A program made the position numbers and the translations under genes. From Nelumbo lutea (taxonomy: Eukaryota; Streptophyta; Magnoliopsida; Proteales; Nelumbonaceae): a stretch of 64,000 bases of DNA. Each line of letters opens with the position of its first letter. Position 1 is the first letter of the stretch. A model generated the notes under the pieces. That model was not told the origin of the DNA. It saw nothing but the letters and a program-made list of their open reading frames with translations, and ran no database searches. Of the stretch, positions 40,772 through 50,800 are shown piece by piece. The DNA lies in the NCBI GenBank assembly GCA_022828595.1, contig JAKGHH010000002.1, positions 107,009,254-107,073,253 on the forward strand. Reading direction: 5' to 3'.

Positions 40772-41129
40772 TAAGGGTGTGAATGGACCGGTTTTAGATT
40801 GGACCCCTTCCATTTGGGCGGATTGGACAAATTAATAAGATATATTGGATTAGATCAATCTGATCCAAAATATTTATTGGATTAGATTCGACCTGATCCA
40901 TCCATGACAAATTTATATTAGATTGGGTTGGATTAAGCTGGTCCACTGATATAAGATAAGAATATATGTGTCCATGAATTTGAACAGATTGGACAGTTCA
41001 CACATTGAATTGGACCGATCTAAATTGGTCCAAAATATTTATTAGATTGGATTGGACCTAGTCCATTTATAATAGACTCACATTGGATTGGATCGGATTG
41101 AACCAAACCTAGTCCAATTGATACCCCTA
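40772..41129. mobile_element. hAT-like MITE, family 2, inserted in a family member
   Basis: It starts TAAGGGTGTGAATGGACC and ends CCAATTGATACCCCTA. A perfect 8-bp duplication GATTGGAC lies on both sides (40764-40771, 41130-41137). The flanking sequence (TAGGGGTTGGATTGGAC to the left, CCTATCCAAACCAAAATC to the right) is itself family-2 sequence, so the element sits inside an older relative. Confidence 0.85.
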
Positions 41130-41290
41130 GATTGGACCCTATCCAAACCAAAATCAATTTGAATGGATGGGACGGACCAACAAGACATATTGAATTAGAC
41201 CAGTCCAGAGTTAATGGTCCAAAGTATTTATTGGATTGGATTGGACCTGATCCATCCGTAATAAATTTATATTGGATTGAGTTGCTCATT
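41130..41290. mobile_element. Remainder of the older family-2 MITE
   Basis: It continues the family-2 interior (CAATTTGAATGGATGGGACG, GGACCTGATCCATCC) after the nested insertion. The right terminus is lost. Confidence 0.6.
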
Positions 41291-41752
41291 GAGCTTCGAG
41301 CCAAATTCGAGCTTAATATATTGGTTTGTTTACTAACTGAGCTGAGTTCGAGCCCAATGAAGCTCGCAAGCCTAGTATTAAATAAATAATTTTTATTATA
41401 TACATACATACATACATATAAATATATACATATAATAAATAATTTTACTATATATAAATATAATATTTTTATTTTTCATGTATAATAATAAATAAATTTT
41501 ATAATTCTTAATTTTTTGTCTAAAAAATAAAAAAGCCATACATATAAATTTTACTTTTCAAAAAAACTTGGCTTATGTTGAGCTCGAGCTCGAATCGGGC
41601 TCGAGCATGATACTATTCTTGCGAGCTGATCCGAGCTCGAGCTCAAGTCTCTAGCTCAAATTGAGCTCGAGCCTGATACTATTCCTATGTGTTAAGCACG
41701 AGCTTAGCTCGAGTAGCCAAGTATTCGACTCAGATCGACTCGAGTCTACCCC
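41291..41752. mobile_element. Degenerate element rich in GAGCTCGAG
   Basis: Many GAGCTCGAGC words, and a right end GACTCGAGTCTACCCCTA that resembles a hAT-like terminus. The left terminus is not clear. No coding sequence. An ACATACATACAT run lies near 41402. Confidence 0.4.
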
Positions 41753-41906
41753 TACATATAAGGGTCCATTAGTATCTATTGGCTACCATGTTTATGATTA
41801 CAATTGATTGGTCAAAAAATTTTTTGTTATCATATCTTTCCGCTATCATAATCGTACTTATGAAACTGTATTTGTGGCTATTCCAACATTTTCTCATCAT
41901 ATTAAA

Positions 41907-42262
41907 TAAGGGTGTCAATGGATCGGTTTTGGATTGCACCCCGTGCAATCCAAAATCAATTTGGACAGATTGGACAGACCAACAAGACATATTCGACTGA
42001 ACCAATTCAACCCAAAATATTTATTAGATTGGATTGGACCTGATCCATCCATAATAAATTTATATTGGATTGGGTTAAGCCAATATCTGGTCCGTTGATA
42101 TAAGATAATAATATAGGTATTAATGGACTGAATTTGCATTGAAACTAATCTAAATCAAAATGAATTTGAACATATTAAAGATCCAGACATTGAATTGAAC
42201 CAGTCCACAATGATTCAAAATATTCATCGGATTGGATTGGATCTAATCCATTTATAATGTAC
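41907..42262. mobile_element. hAT-like MITE, family 2 (right end eroded)
   Basis: It starts TAAGGGTGTCAATGGATCGG with the family-2 interior. The right terminus and the target duplication are not recognisable. Confidence 0.55.
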
Positions 42263-43258
42263 TCACGCATATATCAAAATGTATTTATGGCTAACCTTAA
42301 CACTGTAGTGCCGATACCAGTCTATAGTGGAAGAATTTTTCTCCCTCAGAGATACCGACTATTAAGATAGCTCTAATCAGCTGTGAATTTTTGACTATTC
42401 AACAAAGAGAAAAACATTGCCACATGACGTCTTATAAGGTTATGTTTGGTTGGTTTGATAGAAAATAAAATAGAACAGAGAAAATTGGGAAAAGTTTTTA
42501 AGTAGCCATTTTGTAAACTAGATTAATTATGAAATAAAACCAAGCACAAAAAGAAACAAGCCCTCAAACACAAAATTATAATTAGTTATGATCCACTGGA
42601 CCCAGTTTTTACAATTGTATCAAAAGACAAGTTGATCCACGTGAATTCTCATGCTTTGAAAAATCGCGATTTCGTGTCAGAGAAACTTGCCTTGTTATGA
42701 ACGTATCCATAATTCCATATGTTACAGATAAGAGATGGCGTGGAATTCTGAGAGGATAAGCTGTCAGCTGGGACTGGATTTATCAATCCTAAAATTTCAT
42801 TAATGTTTGGTATGTGTGAAATGTGGGAACTGTCAGCTGGGACTGAACTATCAAATTGGTTGGTGAGAAATGTGGGTTTCTTAAAGTAATTGATTTCCAT
42901 TTCCATGTGCGATATCCATTGAAAGCAAGGTTTCTATGGACTGATACTATATTTATATGGAGTTAGGGACCCAGCACGAGTATTTTCCTTTCTATTTGAG
43001 TGCCGGTTACATCCCATTCATTTTTTGTACATGTTTTAGTGAGGAAATTGGAAGCTGATGACTTGGCAGACACTAGACCGCAGTTGAGATGGTCATTCTT
43101 ATTCGACATGGGGTGGGATCAAATTTGCAGAAGCAGAACTGAAGGTGGCTCTTGGTGGTATATGGCCTATGGGCCTCATGAGCATCCTCTTGTGTTAGGA
43201 AATAAATTTGGACTCGGATCTTCTTCCCACTAGACAGCTGTTCCTATACATCTCTATC
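42263..43258. other. Intergenic, no supported gene
   Basis: GTCAGCTGGGACTG occurs twice (about 42762 and 42831), a small direct duplication. Frames here show no domain. Confidence 0.5.
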
Positions 43259-43752
43259 TAGAGGTGCAAATCGGTCTGGTCCTATTTGGTCGAATTTGGT
43301 TTACCGTTTACCCTGTTCAGATCTTTAAATCAGATAATAGGATCTGATAAAAAATTGGATTGGATTCGGATCATCTCCTATTTGATTCGAGAAAATCCAA
43401 TCCAATATATTATATTTTTATAAATATAAATATATATCTATGTATTATTATTTATTTATTTATAAATATATTTTTTGTAAAGTTGATATATTATTTATTT
43501 GTTTTTTTATAAAAAGCATATATATATGATGAAAATAATTAAAAAATACATATATTTTTTGTTTTTACTTAATTTAAATTAGTATATTCTATTTTTCTTC
43601 TGGTAATTTATTAATTTTTAAAGAAAACAAATTGGATCGGATTAGATCCAAAGATCCGACTTACCAATAGGATTCAAATTCCAATCGAGTCCTTTCAGGT
43701 CTATCCGATCGGTGCTCTGATTCGAATCCAATCTGATCTGTTTGCATCCCTA
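43259..43752. mobile_element. hAT-like MITE, family 1
   Basis: It starts TAGAGGTGCAAATCGG and ends CTGTTTGCATCCCTA. The flanks TCTCTATC and TCTATATC match at 7 of 8 bases. It has the same 494-bp length as 1259-1752 and an AT-rich interior of similar order but opposite orientation. Confidence 0.8.
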
Positions 43753-44103
43753 TCTATATCTGTGGGAAATTATAGTTGCACATTGGGAATATCTCCCTTG
43801 TCATTCACAGGGAGATGTTTACAATGTACAAAAGTGGCATGTGTTATGTGGGTAGGGATGTGCATATCTGGAGTGGTTGTCTAAATTTAGTGTTGGTTTG
43901 GCAGAGATTTCTTGCAGATCTAAATCTTGCATTCCAAAACAGGGTGCAGTTTGGTAAGTCTTCTTTGAAAGATCTTCTAAAAGATCTAACAGCCAAAAAA
44001 TATATACCGGGCTATTTGGCAAGTCTTTGGGAAGATGTTCTGGTAGTTCTGATAGTCAAAAGATGCATTGAGATTTTGCATGAAGATCTGAGTAGCTTGA
44101 AAC
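43753..44103. other. Intergenic, no supported gene
   Basis: Nothing recognised. Confidence 0.4.
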
Positions 44104-45862
44104 TAGTTTGACAAATACACGTCTTTCCGTGCATTTTTTTGTGTCTTTTTGCATGAGAATAAAATATAAAAAACTCAAAAAATTTCATTTGGAGCTTTCC
44201 GAAATCAGCCAAAAATAGGCTTCTTGCATCCTTTTGATGCTCCGGATTTTAGTAGTTAAATCTTCTACAAACTAAATAAAAATAGACCAAAAATAAATTT
44301 ACCTAATTTGTAAACAGCCAAAATACCATGCAAAAAGAGACGCCAAATGAAACCATAATTGACTTTCACATAAAGATCTAACTTCTTGAAATATACTCAA
44401 ATCAAACTTCTCGGGCATAGTCTTTCGGCAGCTAGATATTCCCCCCAACTAAACAGGAAAAAACGTACGCCTTTATATTTCAAAATTTTGTTCTCAATGT
44501 TTTGACATCACCCCATCGAAAAGTTTGTTCCAGAATCTACCATTTCAATACACCGTGGAGTCTAATTAACTGAAATACACCACATTTTTTTTGGCCACAC
44601 TACTTTATTTATTTCTTTTTATTTTGTTTTTAATGTTTTTATTTTTATTTTTTATTTTTGACTATGTGATTACATGTGCCTGGGTCATAGGGTGCGTATG
44701 ATTGTGTTCTACGTAGGTGCAGTTTGGGGCTGACAACTTAAGAGACTGCACATACTAAACGACATTATCGTGATCCATTGAAATCAAAGCGACAGCCATC
44801 CACCTCCATCAGGATATACATTTTGGATCCCAATCTCTATCTCTATTGATTTGGTGAAATAATTCAATGTTGAATCCATTAAACTGGTCGAGGAATTTTG
44901 TCTTGTGCTATCTCTATCTCATAATGTTTGTCTATGATAAGTTTAAAGTTCTTATGTAACTTTGTGATCTTATTATTACTTTTTTGTCCCAAGTTGATCT
45001 TAAGAAAATGGCAATATTGTACTTATTATATTTTAGCAGCAATCAAGGATTCATGTGAACCACTTTTTCCAGATTCTTTTCACATTTGGATATTATAATG
45101 TCTAAATCATATAAACTAATTGGACTGGGTCCGGATTCAATCCGTCTGAATAAATTATGTAAATCTTGATATCAATATATCAACTAAACATTTTTCTCTT
45201 AATAACCATTGGCCACTCTACTAAAATATAAAAAATAAACTGACCCACACCGATATATTCGTTTTAGGCTTATATGCTGGTCGAAATTTTGTTTTGAACA
45301 CTTGGTAAGAGTTGATTTAAAAAATAAAGAAAAAAAAAATAAAAATCTAAAGCCAAAATACTTTTGATCTCCTGGGATTGTGCTTTTGGGCTTTGAAAGC
45401 ACAAATCCTAAAATTCATCCAAACACAACTTAAATTGGAGCATTTTATTTGGACAAACAAAGAATATGAGATGATTTTTCTTTTATTCTTTCCCTATGTG
45501 ACTATATGTTAAATTTCATACTCCATATCATCTACCCATCATATATTAGTTAATTATAGCCATTCAAAGTTATTAGTTTTAAGTATGAAACTTAACCATT
45601 AGAATGAACTTAATTAATTATCTTATAAACGTGGGAAGGTATTTTTCACAAAATCTTTTCATTTACCGAAGACAACTTTTCAGTTTAATTCAAACTAATT
45701 TCACACGATTGCTTGTTTGAAGCTTACTATATACCATGACTAGTAAATCCACTTCTACATATAAAATATTCTAAATATCTCCATAGACAAATAAAATAAT
45801 GCGTGAACAAATTTCAGCGGTATTTGGTATGTGGTGTTGCATCCCTGTTCCATTCTATGTGG
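44104..45862. repeat. Tandem duplication, copy 1 (unfilled site)
   Basis: The sequence from TAGTTTG at 44104 is repeated from TAGTTTG at 45863, a unit of about 1.76 kb. This copy is continuous through CTTAATAACCATTGGCC near 45200, the place where copy 2 carries element C. No gene is seen. Confidence 0.85.
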
Positions 45863-46906
45863 TAGTTTGGTAGATACATGTATTTTCGTGCATTTTTTCG
45901 TGTCTTTCTGCATGAGAATAAAATGTAAAAAACGCAAAAAAAACTTCATTTTAAGCTTTCTGAAATCAGCCAAAAATTGACTTCTTGCATCTTTTTGGTA
46001 CTCTGGATTTTGGTAGTTAAATCTTCTACAAACCAAACAAAAATAAACCGAAAATCGATTTATTGTGCCTATAAAGAGCCAAAAAACCATGCAAAAAGAG
46101 ACATGAAATGGAGCCATAATTGACTTTCACATAAAGATCTAACTTCTCGAAATAAACTCAAATCAAACTTCTCGTATTTTTTAGGGCATAGTCTTTCGGC
46201 AGCTAGATGTTCGCCCCCAACTAAGCAGGAAAAAACGTACGCCTTTATATTTCGAATTTTAATTCTCAATGTTTTGATTGACATCACCCCACCGAAAAGT
46301 TTGTTCCAGAATCTACCATTTCAATACAATGTGGAGCCTAATTAACTGAAATACACCACAATTTTTTTGGCCACATTACTTTATTTATTTATTTTTTTCT
46401 TGTGCCTGGGTCATAGGGTGCGTATGATTGTGTTCTACGTAGGTGCAGTTTGGGGGTGACAACTTAAGAACGACATTATCTTGATCCATTGAAATCAAAG
46501 AGACAGCCATCCACCACCATCAGGATTTACATTTTGGATCCCAATCTCTATCTCTATTGATTTGGTGAAATAATTCAACGTTGAATCCATTAAACTGTAA
46601 CAGTCGAGAAATTCTGTCTTGTGCTATCTCTATCTCATAATGTTTGTCTATGATAAGTTTAAAGTTCTTATGTAACTTTGTGATCTTATTATTATTTTTT
46701 TGTCCCAAGTTGATCTTAAGAAAATGGCAATATTGTACTTATTATATTTTAGCACCAATCGAGGATTCATGTGAACCACATTTCCCATATTCTTTTAACA
46801 TTTGGATATTATAATGTCTTAATCATATAAACTAATTAAACTGGATCTGGATTCAATCCGTCTATATGATATCAATATATGAACTAAACATTTTTCTCTT
46901 AATAAC
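45863..46906. repeat. Tandem duplication, copy 2, left part
   Basis: It aligns with about 44104-45210 of copy 1, with scattered substitutions and small gaps, and stops at the left target duplication of element C. Confidence 0.85.
46902..46906. repeat. Target-site duplication of element C (left)
   Basis: ATAAC, identical to 57245-57249. The unfilled copy 1 has a single ATAAC here. Confidence 0.95.
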
Positions 46907-47751
46907 TAATGGAGTGCAATCCGGACGGTCTTAGCTGTCAACGAATTCGTCTCTAAGCTGGAGCATCGAGGAGCTTGAAACGGGAAAGATGAGAGAACTC
47001 TGAGGGGAACCCGGTGTGATAACTCCGAATCTCAAGTCAGTAATCTCTCAAAGGCAAAGTGTAGACCAGATAGCGCAAAATTCACATACCTTGTTCGTTG
47101 GGGGTAGGGGGCCTTTTATAATCACTTCGTGCACTCGCTCCGACGCCCTTGTCAGGTTGGGTATGATTACCCTTGCATTTGTCAACTCGGGCATCGTCCT
47201 TTCTGCTGGGACAGTACCGTCATTGCCTTTTGTTGGAGCCGTCTCTCTAACTGGAGATGGAGGTGTCAGGAGGCGGTGGCAGGTGGCCGTTTGGAGAGCG
47301 GCCGCCAAGCGTCAGATCCCAAGTCGGTCAGGTGCACCGCCCTCGGGTACAGACTTCCTCGGTGTCAGACCTAGTACGGTTTATTTGGTTTTGGTGCCCT
47401 GAGGGCAATGTGGAGTGGTGAGCGAGGCGAAGTCTTGAGGTCGGAGGTATGCATAGGGCAGGTCAGTTTGGCGAGGTGTATCCTGAGTTGTTACAAGGCA
47501 GGCCAGTTCGGCGAAGTATGTCCCGAACTGTTACAAGGCAGGCCAGTTCGGCGAAGTATGTTCCGAACTGTTGCAAGGTAGGCCAGTTTGGATTACTTGT
47601 TTGGGGCAAGGGTGAGTTCGGGACCCTAGTAGGGAGTTCTGACCGCTGGTTTCTCCCCTTGTGCTCGCGCCTTAGGCTTGCTTTTGTGCCGAGCTGTTGC
47701 CTTTGCCACGTGTCGCATAACTGTGAGGTCGGGCCAAATCTTACTTCATCA
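46907..47751 (-). repeat. 3' LTR of element C
   Basis: 845 bp. The outer end reads TAATGGAG where the other LTR has TGATGGAG, so the terminal TG is mutated. It contains three and a half 39-40 bp units. Confidence 0.9.
47459..47593. repeat. 40-bp tandem repeat in LTR of C
   Basis: Units starting GCAGGCCAGTTCGGCGAAG begin at about 47459, 47498, 47538 and 47578 (the last partial). The 5' LTR keeps two units and then lacks about 112 bp. Confidence 0.9.
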
Positions 47752-47777
47752 ATTGCCCCCCACTCCTCGTGCCAAGG
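47752..47777 (-). other. Polypurine tract of C
   Basis: Reads GAGGAGTGGGGGGCAAT on the minus strand next to the 3' LTR and is nearly identical to the tract of A. Confidence 0.75.
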
Positions 47778-48027
47778 GTCTTGCCCTGGTGCGGGGAGTT
47801 TTGCGAGGTGGTAGGTGGATTTTTCCCGTTCTTTGAATCTTGACTGCGCGAGTTGCTTTTGCCAGGGTACTTCGGTTTTCTGGGGTGTCCGAGAAGGCGG
47901 GAAATGTGCCTACTGCTCACAAATGTTGACAGACATGACAACACGCATTTAAGTTTCAAAATTCCGCGCTGCTGGAACGTGACAGCGGGTCATTTAAATT
48001 TGAAAAAAGCATGCCACTGCCATTCTA

Positions 48028-48165
48028 AAGGGACGTGCGCTGGCGGTTGTCAGTTGCAAAGAGACGTGCAGCGTGTTGTCAGTTTCAGAAAGACGTGTGC
48101 TGGCGCAACATCGATTTCAAAAAGACGTGCGCTGATGTTTCGCTCTTTTCGGAAAGACGTGCGCC
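48028..48165 (+). promoter_or_regulatory. Array of five GACGTG motifs upstream of the aORF in C
   Basis: GACGTG starts at 48032, 48063, 48092, 48124 and 48156, spaced 31, 29, 32 and 32 bp, usually in an AAAGACGTGCGC context. ACGTG is the core bound by plant bZIP and bHLH factors. The array lies about 100-230 bp before the TATA box. A regulatory role is inferred. Confidence 0.5.
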
Positions 48166-48259
48166 AATCACGTCTCGATCTGAGGGGACATGCGGTCAGC
48201 GCGAATGCGGACCGTCGGATTGTCTTTGATCTGCACTGTCGGTTCTTGGTTACTGTAGC

Positions 48260-48268
48260 TATAAATAG
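48260..48268 (+). promoter_or_regulatory. TATA box of the aORF in element C
   Basis: GCTATAAATAGTGGGG, about 200 bp before the aORF ATG at 48464, on the strand opposite to gag-pol. It is the counterpart of 27047-27055 in A. Confidence 0.7.
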
Positions 48269-48463
48269 TGGGGGACCCCAGTCGATTTGTCACTTATGCG
48301 GTTTGCCTCTTGAGCTCGCACCAAACTTTTCAGCTTGCGTCCAGGTTTTTTCAGCTCGCGTCTAGGCTGGTTACTAGCCTTCAAGGTTTTTTTGCTTGTT
48401 CCCATCTCCGGAGCCTTCAAAACTTTCCGGTGAGTACCTTTCTAAATCCACCTCTTTTCCTCA

Positions 48464-50354
48464 ATGTCTAGCTTTGATAGCTCAGACGACTCTTCAAGTA
48501 GGACTGACGTAGGTTCTACAAACCGAGCCGTATCCCCTGACTGCCTTAGTGATCCTGAGGTGGAACTCGAGGATGACTATGAACCCGTAGGTCGAGCCGC
48601 TTCGGGCAGAGGTTTGGTCCCTCGACCATGACACCCGAGGGGCTTCAATCTATACTTATGTCCTACAATCTGCCTGGGGGGTATACATATTTCATTCCTT
48701 CGGGTAGCTTTCCTTGGGAACACGGTCCTGATGAGATCGTGATTTTTCGAGAGCAGCTCGCTGTGGGGTTGCGACTGCCTTTCCACCCCTTTCTCGTCGA
48801 AGTCATAAACCACTTCGGTGTCACCATTGGCCAGCTTCATCCGAACTCTATTCGGAACCTGGTGGGGACAGTCTCCATTTTTTGCAAGCAGAATTTCCCT
48901 TTAGACTTGGAGATATTCTCCTCCATCTTGATGCTCAAGAGACAAGCAGGTTCTCTTCCTAGGGGAAGACGGGCATATTACCTTTCTCCTCGCCCGGGCT
49001 TTAAGCTTCTGCACGATCTTCCTAATAAGGTCCCGGTGTGGAAGCGGGACTACTTCGGTGTGCGAAGTGCACAAGGATGGCCCTTCCAGACCGGGTGGGG
49101 TGAGGCCGCTCCTGATTCAGGTGTCACTCTCGACAAAGAAACGGTGAAGGGCCTTCGACAATGGGCACGACAAGGTTTAAAGTGCCATCAGTACTTGACG
49201 GAGGCCAAGCTTATTGCGGCCGACCTGAGTTCGAGTAGGTTTCTAGTTCTGTGGTTTCTTGTTTGCTTTGTTCCTTCATTTTTCTGATGTCAAACTCGTT
49301 TCTGCAGGTGTGATGGATGCGGAGATAACTCGTGGGGGGCGCCTGTTCCACGGCATGAAGAGGAGGAAGCGGGTCGCCAAGCGAACTCGTACCGAGCTGC
49401 CCCCGAATGAGGAGCCTCAAGTTCCAGGTCACATGCCGGAGGATCTGCCCAGGGAGCCCGAGGTGACTCCACCGATGCATGAAACTACCGGGGCGCCTTA
49501 CGCTGAGACCACTTATACGGGGCTGGGCCCTCGGGTTTGGGAGCTCAAGGGGAGTTCATGAGCGTGTTGACGATGAACTACGCTCTTCAGAAGAGTAGGG
49601 AGGCTACTTTCCCCGAGGAGATCGCGACGTGGACCGATCTTCCTTTGAACCAGGTCGCCTGCCGCGCCGTAACACATGCTATGGTGGTAAGTCAGATTTC
49701 GTCTGCCTTCTTCATTTTCTATCGCTTTTGCTGTTATTGCTCACTTGTTTCTTTTGGTAGGTGAATTCTTCAATTCACGCCTTAGCAGCCCAAGTGGAGA
49801 GGAGCTCGCGACAGACGCGAGCTGTTGAGGCTACCACCTATGCTACTGAAGAGGCTTTCCGTGCTGCAGAGGCGAATACCCGAGCTGCTGAGGTGGCCGC
49901 TTATGCTATCGAAGAGGCTGATCGCGTCACCATGGCCAGGCAGGCGAGGTCTTAGCGTGATGCCGAGGCCATGGGGGTAATCGTCAAGCACATGGCGAAT
50001 TTGAAGTTGGACTTGCAGCATCAAGTCGAATATCTTCAGGCGGACATCAGGGAGAAAATGCAGATTTTTTCCTAAGGCATTGAAGACGCCAAGAAGAAGG
50101 CCGTTGAAGACTATATTGCCTCTCCGCGTTTTGACGATCTGATGGTGGATTCTTACAGAAGGGGGTTCAAGCTGAGCCGGTGGATGATCCGGAATACGTA
50201 CCCCAACCTCGATGTTAGTGCCATATCCACTTCGCGTATAACTTAGGAGATGGCCAATGCTGCTGATGGCGAGCCAGACTCTGAATGAGAGGCAGGGCCT
50301 TTGGGTGTTGTTGAAGTGCCTTCTGATGGCGAAGAAGTAGCTCCGGGCATGTAA
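48464..50354 (+). pseudogene. Opposite-strand gene (aORF) of element C, two introns
   Basis: The start MSSFDSSDDSSSRTDVG leads to a serine/acid-rich head. A deletion with frameshift near 48610 is followed by the conserved block IPSGSFPWEHGPDEIVIFREQ ... FGVTIGQLHPNSIRNLVG (about 48690-48870), resembling Pfam Transposase_28 by recall. A basic stretch MKRRKRVAKRTRTE lies at about 49355-49395. Intron 1 is 49235-49307 and intron 2 is 49687-49760, both GT-AG. The last exon has an alanine/glutamate coiled coil (AVEATTYATEEAFRAAEAN), then SYRRGFKLSRWMIRNTYP and an acidic tail. Stops lie near 49953, 50073, 50244 and 50286. The product would be about 500-600 residues, perhaps nuclear because of the basic run. 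Its function is unknown. Confidence 0.75.
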
Positions 50355-50800
50355 AGATTTTTTTATTTTAATTTTTTTTTGGAAGTGCCTTCTGATGGCC
50401 AATGTACTCCTATTTCTTGCAACGAAATAGACAATCCTTTTGCTTAAGTGTTCATTTTCCCGAACTGATTCTTTGTCGAACTGATAATATGCCACTGTTT
50501 CTTATCTGGGTTATTGTACTTACATGACCTGTTTTGGCACTAAGGATTTTGTAGCGAACTAATTTTTTACCGAGCTGATAATATGCCTGACTTTTCTTTG
50601 CTTGCTTACGCCGAGGTTTCTCTTGGTTCTGCATCATGGCCCTTAGGCCCTTGAAGCGATTTTGTCCACTTCGCTTGGCGGTTTATAGGTAGTATCGCCT
50701 TAAGTTCACAATATTCCACGCTCAAGGTACTTGTTTGCCTTCTAAGGTTTCGAGCTCGTATGCCCCCCCCCCGAGCGATCTCTTTACTTTATAGGGCCCT
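50355..50800. other. Spacer of C between aORF and integrase
   Basis: Non-coding and convergent between the two transcription units of the element. CTGATAATATGCC occurs twice (about 50480 and 50575). Confidence 0.5.

Noticed and set aside
43000..43233. Plus-strand frame of 77 codons
   Set aside because: No recognisable domain. The tryptophan-rich text is not enough to call a gene.
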